Shown: piece by piece, positions 17,021 to 25,012 of the stretch
How positions within the stretch are numbered: the stretch's first letter is position 1
Layout of the letters: every line of letters starts with the position of its first letter
NCBI GenBank assembly: GCA_002726315.1
Contig: PBSS01000029.1
Span: 1-45,016 of the forward strand
DNA: 45,016 nt
Direction of reading: 5' to 3'
DNA from: Acidimicrobiaceae bacterium
Lineage (GTDB): Bacteria; Actinomycetota; Acidimicrobiia; Acidimicrobiales; MedAcidi-G1
The notes under the pieces: model-generated
The model's input: the letters and a program-made list of their open reading frames with translations, nothing else
Told to the model about the DNA's origin: nothing
Databases searched by the model: none
Program-made: the position numbers and the translations under genes

Positions 17021-17107
17021 GGCGGATGACGCTAGCGCGCCAGCATCGAATCTGCTGGTTCCTCGCGTGTTGTCGTAGTCCAGTTGAGGTTAGGTCGTGT
17101 CTGTCGC

Positions 17108-17644
17108 CTATTGCTTGCTAAGTCCTGCAAGGAGAGCACTGAAGGCACCGTCGGCAAGCGCCAACATCTCCTCGTCACTTCTGTCCTGAATAGGGTGGTC
17201 GACGAACACCCCTCGGACTGGTAGTCCGAGGGCTGCTGCTTGTACCTCTGCCGCGTCCTCGAAGGGCCCGGAGGCCACGAACACACCGGGAACTCCCCGG
17301 CGTTCAAGATCGTCGATGTCGTGCACACTGCACGTTGTACAGGATCCTCAATCAGCCAGTGCTTCTATGACAGCGTCGCAAGTGATTGCGATCTCGTGCC
17401 GCAAGTCAACCGGAGCTGGCTTGGTGAAGGTCGGCTTGGCATAGCGTTTCACGTAGACACCCAACTCAACGAGGTGTTCCTGCACCCTGTCGAGAAAGAT
17501 GTTTCCGCGGGGTTTTGAGATGTCGAGAAGTCCGACAGTGAGGCCAGTGAGAGTTTTGTGTCGGAGTGTTAGTTCGCGTTCGGCCGGGTGGCCCTCAGCC
17601 GTAGGGTCAAGGACCGTTAGGCCAGAATGAACGATGTCTGTCAT
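17108..17644 (-). CDS. UGSC-family selenoprotein (in-frame UGA = Sec99)
   Basis: A predicted 178-residue selenoprotein. The first part (GLTVLDPTAEGHPAERELTL, GLLDISKPRGNIFLDRV, CDAVIEALAD) runs into a UGA at 17350-17348. In the same frame UGSCTTCSVHDIDDLERRG and VPGVFVASGPF follow. This is the defining motif of the UGSC (seleno)protein family, which is known from marine metagenomes, with Sec99, Cys102 and Cys105 as likely redox residues. The biochemical role of the family is unknown. Without recoding it would be called as two fragments (17348-17644 and 17108-17326). Its ATG overlaps the stop of the upstream selenoprotein by ATGA, so translation is coupled. A SECIS-like hairpin follows the UGA. 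Confidence 0.92.
17320..17334 (-). promoter_or_regulatory. Bacterial SECIS-like hairpin of the UGSC gene
   Basis: CGUGCA pairs with UGCACG over 6 bp around the triloop GUG. The loop starts 19 nt after the UGA and opens with G. Position and loop base match the bacterial SECIS rules. It lies inside the coding sequence, over the codons for CTTCSVHD. Confidence 0.75.
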
Positions 17645-19122
17645 GGCGTTATCTCCTTCGTTACGGGTTCGCTGCCGGACGGGCCGTTGATCCAGCCACC
17701 GATGATCGCTGAAAAGAGTCCAGCAGGTCCTCCGGCATGGACAACGAGCAGTCCACCAGGTCGAAACTTGGGTAGTGATAAGCCAGCGAAGTCTGTTGGT
17801 AGGCCCTCTTCGATATCTCCTGACCCAACCAGGATTGTGTCGGCATCTACCACTAGGTGGCTTGAGAGTTCGGCTGTAAAGCGGGAGCGGTTCCAGCCTG
17901 CATCCGCGTATCTGGCCATGTGCTCGGGCGACAGAACAAGCATTGCGTCCATGCCCATCACAACCCGTGATGAGACCGTACCTAGGAGGGATTCGGCCAG
18001 CGTTCGGGTGAGAGAATCCGCTGACCTGCTCTTTTGATCCATAACTAGGCGGGGCCCCTCACCTGTGAATGCTGTGACCGTGTTTTGGTTGGTGGCAAAG
18101 CCACGTTCTTCAGAAAGACTTGTCCACGGCGATCCAGCCTGGTCCTCTGCGAAGCAGAAACCCTGCTTTCCCATGTGGCCGAAGGTGGCCCTGTCGATGC
18201 CACCAGGTGAACCTCCGCCGACATTGTGGATCACCAGTTGGACGGCCCGGCCGATGGTGCTGTTAGCCCGGTTGCCGTGCCCGAGCACATTGATACTGTG
18301 ATTCATGTCGATCTTGCTCACGATTGGACCACTAACGACAAGTATCGGCCCAACGGACATTGTCGTGGCAAGTACACCGTGCATGTTGAAGTCGTCGGTG
18401 CACACGGCTTCAAGGGCTGTGAGTACCACAGGCAGGTATTCGGGCCGACAACCTGCCATGACGGCATTGATGGCGACCTTCTCCACCGTACATTCGATGA
18501 GGCGCGGTGGGATAACTGCGACGATTTCAGACGGATGCCGTGAAGTGCCTGAGAGCATCTGTTGGACGCGGCCCTCTGTTGGTGCAACGACCGGTAGGCC
18601 GTCCGTCCAACCTTTGTCGAACATTGCCTCACTATTGTCCTCAAGGGAAGCGAACCGGAGACGACGCGATTGAAGTGCTGCAATGGCATCAGAGCCGTCC
18701 TGTGGTGCCCCATACCTGCTCCTTAGTTCATCAACCCGCCCGGGGTCGGCTGTGAGAGAACCTCAACCAGGCTTGAAGGGTGGCAGGTCCAGCCCAAGGC
18801 CTTTTTGGCCAGTTAGGCCCTCCCAGGCGGCGCGCTGCCAGCCTGTCGTCCTCTCGACCTCATGGCCATCCTCAAATCGCAACAGCGTGGGAACGGCATC
18901 GAGATTCAATCCCCAACTCACCAGGAGATCGGTGTCGTCTACTACCCACTGCGCTTCGGCCGGGAAAGTGGGGTCATCCTGGGTAAACACCATCAGGTCA
19001 ATATCAGATGCCAATTGTTCAAGCACCGGAACCACCAACTGGCAGGTAGGGCACTCACTTTTTACTACTACTACGACACCGTCTTTCACTGGGGGAGAAC
19101 TCACATGGCGAGTATCGCGCAC
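17641..19122 (-). CDS. Thioredoxin-TDGLPVV-domain fusion selenoprotein (in-frame UGA = Sec120)
   Basis: A predicted 493-residue selenoprotein. Residues 1-119 are a thioredoxin fold with a CPTC active site (Cys24, Cys27) and a LDAVPTLLRFEDG cis-Pro segment. It ends LPPFKPG, then UGA (18765-18763). The same frame stays open with no stop and protein-like content (GSLTADPGRVDELRSRYG, then 30 more residues) into a 327-residue domain starting MFDKGWTDGLPVVAPT. That domain has further Cys-bearing segments (ECTVEKVAINAVMAGCRPEY) and a Gly-rich core; its function is unknown. I recall homologs with Cys in the KPGCGS position. Without recoding it appears as two genes (18763-19122 and 17641-18624). The GTG 19122 start lacks a Shine-Dalgarno. 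Its stop overlaps the UGSC gene. Confidence 0.82.
18732..18748 (-). promoter_or_regulatory. Bacterial SECIS-like hairpin of the thioredoxin-fusion gene
   Basis: CGACCC pairs with GGGUUG (6 bp, one G-U pair) around the 5-base loop CGGGC. The loop starts 21 nt after the UGA (20 nt between them) and G is its second base. This is the same architecture as at the SelW-like gene. A competing CCCGGG pairing is possible. Confidence 0.65.
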
Positions 19123-19126
19123 GTCG

Positions 19127-19162
19127 TTGCCAACATGGCAAGTGTTGAGAAGAACAATTGTT
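19127..19162 (-). promoter_or_regulatory. Two dyads upstream of the selenoprotein operon
   Basis: TTGCCA-ACA-TGGCAA (19127-19141) lies 4 bases before the GTG at 19122, and the perfect palindrome AACAATTGTT lies at 19153-19162. Both are in the divergent spacer to the flavin reductase gene. They could be operators or a leader hairpin. No confident -35/-10 pair was found. Confidence 0.35.
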
Positions 19163-19324
19163 TTGATATCTCATTGCCCTCAGGGTCTGTACTACAGGGA
19201 ACTGCTCACGTCGTCCCTGCTTGAGACAGTCGTCCTTCCTGCCAAGTCCCTAGCAGCCTGAACTGGTGAAGTGCCCGGCTACCCTCGCGCTTGGCTTCGT
19301 ATCAGAAGTGACCAAGGAGAAACC

Positions 19325-19864
19325 GTGGCAGACAGCCAGAAGGAAGACAACCAGGAAGCTCGGCAGGGGCCTGTTACCCCCGAACGGTATCGGCAGGTGC
19401 TCGGACGTTTTCCGACTGGTGTGACCCTCGTAACTGGGATGGATGGTGACGAACCCCTGGCCATTGTCATCGGATCGTTCGTGTCGGTCTCTATAGACCC
19501 ACCTCTCGTGGGGTTCTTCATTGGTAGTAATGCCAGGACCTGGCAGCGGATCAGGAAAGGCGGTTCGTTCTGTGTGAACGTGTTGGCTGACGATCAAGTT
19601 GACATGGCTGAGGCATTCTTTGCCCGCGAGAGAGACCCCTGGGAGGGGACCGACTGGGTTCCGGGGCTCTCAGGTTCTCCAGTCATTCCTTCCTGCGTGG
19701 CCAGCATCGACTGTTCCATGTTCGACCTGATGGACGCTGGCGATCATTATTTTGTAGTTGGTGAGGTCATCGACCTGAGGGATCACGGCACCGGTGGCTC
19801 GCCCCTGGTCTTCCTGGGTGGTTCGTACGGGCCTGTTGGAGCCTCGTTCAGGTTGGGGCCCTGA
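19325..19864 (+). CDS. Flavin reductase-like FMN-binding protein
   Basis: A 179-residue split-barrel flavoprotein of the flavin reductase (HpaC/RutF-like) family. The segments RFPTGVTLVTG, SFVSVSIDPPLVGFFIG and FCVNVLADDQ are characteristic. Such proteins reduce FMN or FAD with NAD(P)H and often supply reduced flavin to a monooxygenase; no monooxygenase partner is in the window. The start is GTG 19325, with AAGGAG 5 bases upstream; the longer frame from 19271 has no ribosome binding site. The stop and the next gene's ATG overlap as TGATG, so it is coupled to the gamma-carbonic-anhydrase-like gene. It is divergent from the selenoprotein operon. Confidence 0.88.
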   Translation: MADSQKEDNQEARQGPVTPERYRQVLGRFPTGVTLVTGMDGDEPLAIVIGSFVSVSIDPPLVGFFIGSNARTWQRIRKGGSFCVNVLADDQVDMAEAFFARERDPWEGTDWVPGLSGSPVIPSCVASIDCSMFDLMDAGDHYFVVGEVIDLRDHGTGGSPLVFLGGSYGPVGASFRLGP

Positions 19865-20382
19865 TGCCGATCTACGCAATCGGCACCCTTGAACCCGATA
19901 TCCATCCATCGGCTTATGTGCACCCTCAGGCGGTACTGATCGGTGCTGTGGTGCTCGGCCCTGAGTCAAGTGTCTGGCCCCATGCTGTGATTAGGGCAGA
20001 TGAGAACAGGATCGTCATCGGCGCCAGGTCCTCAGTGCAGGACTGCGCCGTTCTTCACTGCACAGTCGACCTACCAACGATTGTCGGTGACGATGTCACC
20101 CTTGGTCATTTGTGTCACCTTGAGGGTTGCACTATCGAGGAGCAGGTCGTGGTTGGCGTCGGCTCCGTGGTCCTACACGAAGCCTTCGTCGGAAGGGGAT
20201 CAATCGTGGGTGCGAATGCCGTTATCCGCAATGGCCAGGTCGTGCCACCTCTTTCGATGGCTCTGGGGGTTCCTGCCGCAGTCAGGGAGGGCGTAATGCT
20301 CGAGGGTGCCAACCTTGAGAATGCCGAGATCTACGTAGAGAGGGCTCGCTTATTCAGGACAGCCCTCCGTCGCTTGGACTGA
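19864..20382 (+). CDS. Gamma-carbonic-anhydrase-like hexapeptide-repeat protein
   Basis: A 172-residue left-handed beta-helix protein of the gamma-carbonic anhydrase (CamH/YrdA) family, probably a trimer. Hexapeptide repeats run through the middle, with SVQDCAVLH at 57-65 and a C-terminal helix EIYVERARLFR. Of the three zinc histidines, His65 and His82 (LGHLCHLEGC) are in place. The third, normally His in LHGC, is Glu87; an extra His85 is close by. Carbonic anhydrase activity is therefore uncertain. It overlaps the flavin reductase stop by 1 base and is followed 4 bases later by an alpha/beta hydrolase gene. Confidence 0.85.
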   Translation: MPIYAIGTLEPDIHPSAYVHPQAVLIGAVVLGPESSVWPHAVIRADENRIVIGARSSVQDCAVLHCTVDLPTIVGDDVTLGHLCHLEGCTIEEQVVVGVGSVVLHEAFVGRGSIVGANAVIRNGQVVPPLSMALGVPAAVREGVMLEGANLENAEIYVERARLFRTALRRLD

Positions 20383-20386
20383 GATT

Positions 20387-21205
20387 GTGGACGGGCGGGA
20401 TAACCAACACTTCTACTCAGATGGCCTGCGTCTGTCAGCCCACCTCGAACAGCCTGACCTTGAGGGGGTTGGTGCCGATGGTGGGCCGCTCGTTAATGGC
20501 GACGTCCCAGCGGTACTAATCTGCCACGGATTCCCGAGCGGACCCGGTGGCGGGGCCAACTCACCAGCGACGTTCCCGGAGTTGGCTAGGAGGATTTCTA
20601 CCGAGTTGGGGTGGGTGGCAATGGTTCCCCACTTTCGCGGCATGCCCGGTTCGGAGGGAAGCTTCAGCCTTGATGGCTGGCGTGACGACCTGGTTGCAGC
20701 GGTTCGACACCTCAGAGACAGCGAGAATGTCGGAGTGCAGGTAGGTGGCGTCTGGGCAGTCGGTTTCGGCACCGGTGCAGGCCTAGCAATTTGTGCTGCT
20801 GTCATTGATCCCACCATCAGGGGTGTTGGAGCTCTGGCTACGCCGGCTGACTGGTCCGACTGGGCGAAAAACCCGCGTCGGTTGCTGCTTCACGCACGCG
20901 ACGCGGGTCTTGTTTCGGACACTGACTTTCCTACTGACTTTGAGAGTTGGGCAGGTGCACTGGCGTCAGTGTCCCCCGAGGCCTCGGTCGCTGACCTTTT
21001 TCCAAGAGACCTTCTGCTGGTGCACGGAAGCGACGACAATGCCGTGCCGCCGCTTGACGCCCGAGCATTGGCTGCGGCACACGGTTCCGCCGACTTGCGC
21101 ATGATTAGCGGAGCTGGCCACCATCTGCGCCATGATCCGAGGGCAATCGCCGTATTGTTGGGCTGGTTGGTCCGCCAGCGGCGCCTAAACGGACACCGCT
21201 CCTGA
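20387..21205 (+). CDS. Alpha/beta hydrolase-fold protein lacking the nucleophile Ser
   Basis: A 272-residue alpha/beta hydrolase-fold protein resembling dienelactone-hydrolase/esterase-like members ([13 protein letters not shown] oxyanion region, [15 protein letters not shown]). The acid (HGSDDNAVP) and His ([10 protein letters not shown]) of the triad are present. The nucleophile elbow reads [10 protein letters not shown], so the Ser of GFSxG is Gly. It is probably inactive as a classical hydrolase or uses another mechanism. The start is GTG 20387, 4 bases after the preceding stop, so it belongs to the flavin-reductase operon. The 128 bases after it hold the presumed sufB promoter. Confidence 0.82.
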   Translation: MDGRDNQHFYSDGLRLSAHLEQPDLEGVGADGGPLVNGDVPAVLICHGFPSGPGGGANSPATFPELARRISTELGWVAMVPHFRGMPGSEGSFSLDGWRDDLVAAVRHLRDSENVGVQVGGVWAVGFGTGAGLAICAAVIDPTIRGVGALATPADWSDWAKNPRRLLLHARDAGLVSDTDFPTDFESWAGALASVSPEASVADLFPRDLLLVHGSDDNAVPPLDARALAAAHGSADLRMISGAGHHLRHDPRAIAVLLGWLVRQRRLNGHRS

Positions 21206-21333
21206 CAGGTGAGCTTTCCGGGAGAGTCCTGTGGAACCTTGGAAAGGATTGTTACTATCTACGTAGGAGAAATAACCTAAGTCGACTTTTCGGGGCCCAA
21301 CCCGGAATCCTGAAACTGGGAATCAGACCAGAT

Positions 21334-22737
21334 ATGACACGTGCCGAGATCGACCTTGACCTGAGCCGCTACAAGCTGGGATGGAGCGATAAAGAGGACT
21401 ATGTCTTCAAGCCCAAGAAGGGTCTCAACGAGGACATAGTCAGGGAGATTTCCGGCATGAAGGGCGAGCCCGACTGGATGGTCGACTTTCGCCTCAGGTC
21501 CTACCAGCGCTTTGGTGACCGTCCCCTACCGTGGTGGGGTGGCGATCTGTCGGGAATCGACTTCGACGACATCTATTACTACATCAAGCCCACGACTGCT
21601 CAGGCCGATGACTGGGACGACGTTCCCGAGGCGATCAAGAACACCTATGAGAAACTCGGAATCCCCGAAGCCGAGCGTAAGTACCTGGCTGGAGTAACGG
21701 CTCAGTACGAATCGGAGGTGGTCTACCACCGCAACCGTGAGGACCTTGAGGCACAGGGTGTCATCTTCTGCGACATGGACACAGCCCTGCGAGAACATCC
21801 AGAAATTGTCAAGGCCTGGTTCGGGCGTGTGATTCCGCCCAATGACAACAAGTTCTCGGCCCTGAACTCAGCCGTCTGGAGTGGTGGTTCATTCATCTAC
21901 GTGCCACCCGGGGTGAAGGTAGAGATGCCCCTTCAGGCCTATTTCCGCATCAATGCTGAGAACATGGGCCAGTTTGAGAGGACACTGATAATCGCCGACG
22001 AGGGTTCTGAGGTTCATTACATTGAGGGCTGTTCGGCACCGGTGTATACGACCGACTCGCTCCACTCTGCCGTTGTCGAAATAGTTGTGAGGGCCTCGGC
22101 GCGCGTCACCTACACAACTATTCAGAACTGGTCCAACAACGTCTACAACCTGGTCACCAAGAGGGCCCGAGTGGAGGCTGAGGGACACATGGAGTGGATC
22201 GACGGGAATATCGGATCGCGCCTCACCATGAAGTACCCAGCGGTTGTCTTGGTGGGCCCCAAGGCTTCCGGTGAGGTGTTGTCAGTGGCTTACGCTGGTG
22301 CTGGCCAGCATCAGGATGCAGGGGCCAAGATGACCCACGTTGCTTCCGAGACGACTTCCAAGATCGTGTCCAAGTCAATCTCAAAGGATGGTGGTCGCTC
22401 CAGCTACCGAGGCCTCGTGAGGATCGAGGAGGAGGCCTACGGATGCAAGAGTCACGTCCAGTGCGACGCCCTGATCCTCGATGATGAGAGTATCTCCGAC
22501 ACCTACCCCTACATGGAGGTAGGAGCCACTGACGCAGTCGTCGGACACGAAGCAACAGTCTCCAAGGTGGCTGATGACCAACTCTTCTACCTGATGAGCA
22601 GAGGCCTCACTGCCGAACAGGCAATGTCAATGGTCGTCAATGGCTTTATCGAACCCATTACCAGGACCCTTCCAATGGAGTATGCAGTTGAGTGGAGCCG
22701 CCTGATCGAACTGCAGATGGAAGGGTCTGTCGGCTGA
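21334..22737 (+). CDS. sufB: Fe-S cluster assembly scaffold protein SufB
   Basis: A 467-residue SufB, the beta-helix scaffold subunit of the SUF Fe-S cluster assembly machine (SufBCD). Full-length family features are visible: the N-terminal EYxYGW-like segment ([19 protein letters not shown]), [43 protein letters not shown], and the C-terminal [24 protein letters not shown]. It starts at ATG 21334 with a weak ribosome binding site. The upstream spacer has an 8-bp palindrome CTACGTAG at 21259-21266 that may be regulatory. SufC and SufD do not follow, so the other suf genes must be elsewhere. A small Cys-rich gene follows 26 bases later. Confidence 0.95.
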   Translation: MTRAEIDLDLSRYKLGWSDKEDYVFKPKKGLNEDIVREISGMKGEPDWMVDFRLRSYQRFGDRPLPWWGGDLSGIDFDDIYYYIKPTTAQADDWDDVPEAIKNTYEKLGIPEAERKYLAGVTAQYESEVVYHRNREDLEAQGVIFCDMDTALREHPEIVKAWFGRVIPPNDNKFSALNSAVWSGGSFIYVPPGVKVEMPLQAYFRINAENMGQFERTLIIADEGSEVHYIEGCSAPVYTTDSLHSAVVEIVVRASARVTYTTIQNWSNNVYNLVTKRARVEAEGHMEWIDGNIGSRLTMKYPAVVLVGPKASGEVLSVAYAGAGQHQDAGAKMTHVASETTSKIVSKSISKDGGRSSYRGLVRIEEEAYGCKSHVQCDALILDDESISDTYPYMEVGATDAVVGHEATVSKVADDQLFYLMSRGLTAEQAMSMVVNGFIEPITRTLPMEYAVEWSRLIELQMEGSVG

Positions 22738-22763
22738 TCGTCTCAATCGACTAGGAATATCCC

Positions 22764-23150
22764 ATGCCGATGAGGGAGGACTGCAAACATTTCGAAAGCC
22801 GTAGCTATCCGAACGGAGACACGGTACGAAAGTGTGACCATGATCTTGCTCCGGAGGCTCCTTGGCGCTGTCCAGAGGAGTGTGGTTCTTTTCAGAAGAG
22901 GCGAATAGACGTGGATTGGAGTCAAGGCTCTCTGGTAACGCCGGCGACACCGGATGAACCAGCAGGTCTAGGAGACGATGGAAGCATCGCAGCACTCTTG
23001 GACGCTGCGGAAGACATTGTCAACGAAGCTGCTCCGGGGGTACTTGCCGACTTTGAATCCGAACGTGGAGGTACCGGAAAACTGAGACGGCTTCTAGGGC
23101 GCGTCAAAAAGGAGAGGCGAGGAAAAGGTGGTGGAGGAGGAAGTGGTTAG
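22764..23150 (+). CDS. Small four-cysteine protein, conserved hypothetical
   Basis: A 128-residue hydrophilic protein. The N-terminal 45 residues carry Cys7, Cys24, Cys36 and Cys40 (REDCKHFESR, VRKCDHDLAP, APWRCPEECGSF), a likely Zn or Fe-S binding module. The middle is acidic and helical (IAALLDAAEDIVNEAAPG) and the tail is a basic, Gly-rich low-complexity end. I recognise this as a recurrent partner of actinobacterial sufB, but no function is known to me. ATG 22764 has AGGA about 8 bases upstream; ATG 22770 is an alternative. It is 26 bases behind sufB and probably co-transcribed. Confidence 0.6.
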   Translation: MPMREDCKHFESRSYPNGDTVRKCDHDLAPEAPWRCPEECGSFQKRRIDVDWSQGSLVTPATPDEPAGLGDDGSIAALLDAAEDIVNEAAPGVLADFESERGGTGKLRRLLGRVKKERRGKGGGGGSG

Positions 23151-23251
23151 CGTTTCCGCCTCTGGGTGTTGGGGTTTCGGTACCTCAGTGCCTGGGATCC
23201 AGTCGTGTCTTTGTTGCCGCCAGAACTAGAACGTTTGTCATTGATCCTCTG

Positions 23252-23523
23252 TCAGTTTCGAGACTGCCGACCAAAGAACTCCCAGATCACTTCGGTTGCA
23301 GAGAAGTCTCGATTAATCGGTGATACCCAATCGTGGATGATATTTCCTTCCTCGTCGAAGATGTCTTCAAGGCCCGGCCACGTGTGGCCAGCATCACTGG
23401 CGGCGAAGAGAACAGTCTCTGAGCCTTCCGGGCATTCCCATTCGGTCCTTGTGGTGGCTCCGAAGCTAACCGGATCAAGGATTGCTGACGGGTAGCCTCT
23501 AGGTAGCCATGCAGGAAACCACC
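23252..23523 (-). pseudogene. C-terminal remnant of an LpqC/PHB-depolymerase-type esterase
   Basis: On the minus strand the frame ending at TGA 23254-23252 reads ...YPSAILDPVSFGATTRTEW, then ECPEGSETVLFAASDAGHTW, PGLEDIF and FSATEVIWEFFGRQSRN. The AGHTWPG His motif and the ATEVIWEFF ending are those of polyhydroxybutyrate depolymerase/feruloyl-esterase-like (LpqC) proteins. About 90 residues remain, with no start codon or N-terminal catalytic part. The frame meets a TGA at about 23524, within the start of phoH. It is a decayed fragment on the opposite strand to its neighbours. It accounts for most of the 358-base gap before phoH; 23151-23251 shows nothing recognisable. Confidence 0.65.
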
Positions 23524-24495
23524 ATCAAGTTGAGCGTTCCCGGTAATGATCTGATGTCGGTCCTGGTGGGCGAGCACGATGAGTTGCTACGCCAGGTGGA
23601 GGCAGCCTTCCCCCAAGCCGAAATCCACGTCCGTGGTAATCAGATCACGATTGCTGGTGAGCAGGCTGACATCGTTCGGCGAGTGTTCGATGAATTGGTG
23701 CTGCTGTTGGAGCGAGACCTGCCTGTCGATGATCGCACTCTGGAGCGGGCTATCGACATGGTTCTTGCCGATGAGCGGCCTTCCGACATTCTGACTAACG
23801 AGATTTTTCGTACCTCGCGGGGTAAGCCGATCCGTCCCCGGTCAACTGGCCAACAGCACTATGTCAGGACCGTGACCGACAACGTCATTACCTTCGCGAT
23901 CGGTCCGGCTGGCACGGGAAAGAGTTGGTTGGCAGTGGCTCTAGCCGTACGGGCGCTACAGGCCGGACAGGTTGACCGAATAGTGCTTACCAGGCCACTA
24001 GTCGAAGCGGGTGAGCGAGTTGGCTTCCTGCCGGGTGACCTGATGGCCAAGGTAGATCCCTATTTTCGACCCCTATACGACGCCCTCTTTGACATGCTCG
24101 ACATGGATACGGCACAGCGACTACTCGAACGTGGTGAGGTTGAGGTCGCCCCGCTTGCATTCATGCGCGGTCGAACCCTCAACAACAGTTTTGTGATTCT
24201 GGATGAGGCCCAGAACACCACTCCAGAGCAGATGAAGATGTTTCTGACTCGGTTGGGCTTCGGCTCAAAGGTAATCGTCACTGGCGATATCAGCCAGACC
24301 GATGTACCGGGTGGGCGGAGTGGGCTTGCCGACCTTGAATCCATCTTGTCTGGCATTAGCGGCCTTGGTTTTGTGTATCTGAGTAGTCGCGACGTGGTTC
24401 GTCACAGGATCGTTCAAGACATAGTTGAGGCCTATGGGGCTGTTGGGGCTGGCGGGGACCCAAGATCCCAGGGGCGAAACGCGAGCTTCGAATAG
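23509..24495 (+). CDS. PhoH family ATPase
   Basis: A 328-residue PhoH-like P-loop ATPase, related to superfamily-1 helicases and linked to RNA metabolism. Walker A is AIGPAGTGKSWLA at about residues 140-150, and Walker B is NSFVILDEAQNTTPEQMKM, followed by GSKVIVTGDISQTD. An N-terminal KH-like region (QVEAAFPQAEIHVRGNQITI) precedes them. The gene overlaps or abuts ybeY, as in many bacteria. ATG 23509 has no strong ribosome binding site. It is the first gene of the phoH-ybeY-corC-era-uppS-recO run. Confidence 0.93.
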   Translation: MQETTIKLSVPGNDLMSVLVGEHDELLRQVEAAFPQAEIHVRGNQITIAGEQADIVRRVFDELVLLLERDLPVDDRTLERAIDMVLADERPSDILTNEIFRTSRGKPIRPRSTGQQHYVRTVTDNVITFAIGPAGTGKSWLAVALAVRALQAGQVDRIVLTRPLVEAGERVGFLPGDLMAKVDPYFRPLYDALFDMLDMDTAQRLLERGEVEVAPLAFMRGRTLNNSFVILDEAQNTTPEQMKMFLTRLGFGSKVIVTGDISQTDVPGGRSGLADLESILSGISGLGFVYLSSRDVVRHRIVQDIVEAYGAVGAGGDPRSQGRNASFE

Positions 24496-24502
24496 GTCCG
24501 TG

Positions 24503-25012
24503 ATGAGAGAGGAACCTCCTGAACCCCGCCCGCGTGTCACCGTGGATACGCGGACTATGGAAAATGTCGATGATGTTTCTGCAGACGTATCTCGGTGGGT
24601 GGCACTCGCAGAGCATGTTCTGATCAACGAGGGCCTTGGCTCCCGGCAAGTTGAACTGACGGTGCACCTGGTCGATGAGGATTCGATAGCGGAACTGAAC
24701 CATGAGCACATGGGTGGCCAAGGACCTACAGATGTCCTGGCATTCCCGATAGATGATCCAGCCGAGGTGCCTCATGACCAGGCTGTTTTATTGGGTGACG
24801 TGGTGATTTGTCCGGAAGTGGCTGCAAGGCAAGTTCATTTTGGCGCCGGTGGTCGTGATACTTCTTCGGCCGGGGATGGACTTCAGGGGGAGGTGTCTCA
24901 ACTCTTAGTCCATGGAGCCCTGCACCTTCTGGGCTACGACCATGCCGAACGGGGAGAGCGCGAGGTCATGCAGAGGCGAGAAAGTGAGCTCCTAGAGGGG
25001 TTTGGCAACTGA
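24503..25012 (+). CDS. ybeY: Endoribonuclease YbeY (16S rRNA maturation)
   Basis: A 169-residue YbeY metalloprotein involved in 16S rRNA 3'-end maturation and ribosome quality control. The zinc motif HGALHLLGYDHA (three His) is intact near the C-terminus, and NHEHMGGQGPTDVLAFPID is the second family signature. An insert of about 15 residues (GAGGRDTSSAGDG) lies before the motif. The start is ATG 24503, or GTG 24500 directly before it; the frame open to 24425 lies inside phoH. The stop and the corC ATG overlap as TGATG. Confidence 0.93.
   Translation: MREEPPEPRPRVTVDTRTMENVDDVSADVSRWVALAEHVLINEGLGSRQVELTVHLVDEDSIAELNHEHMGGQGPTDVLAFPIDDPAEVPHDQAVLLGDVVICPEVAARQVHFGAGGRDTSSAGDGLQGEVSQLLVHGALHLLGYDHAERGEREVMQRRESELLEGFGN

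Noticed and set aside
23509-23577. The UGA just upstream of the esterase remnant (about 23524) as another Sec codon.
   Set aside because: The frame before it is antisense to phoH with no protein-like or family-like content, and no SECIS-like hairpin follows. The remnant is better read as decayed.
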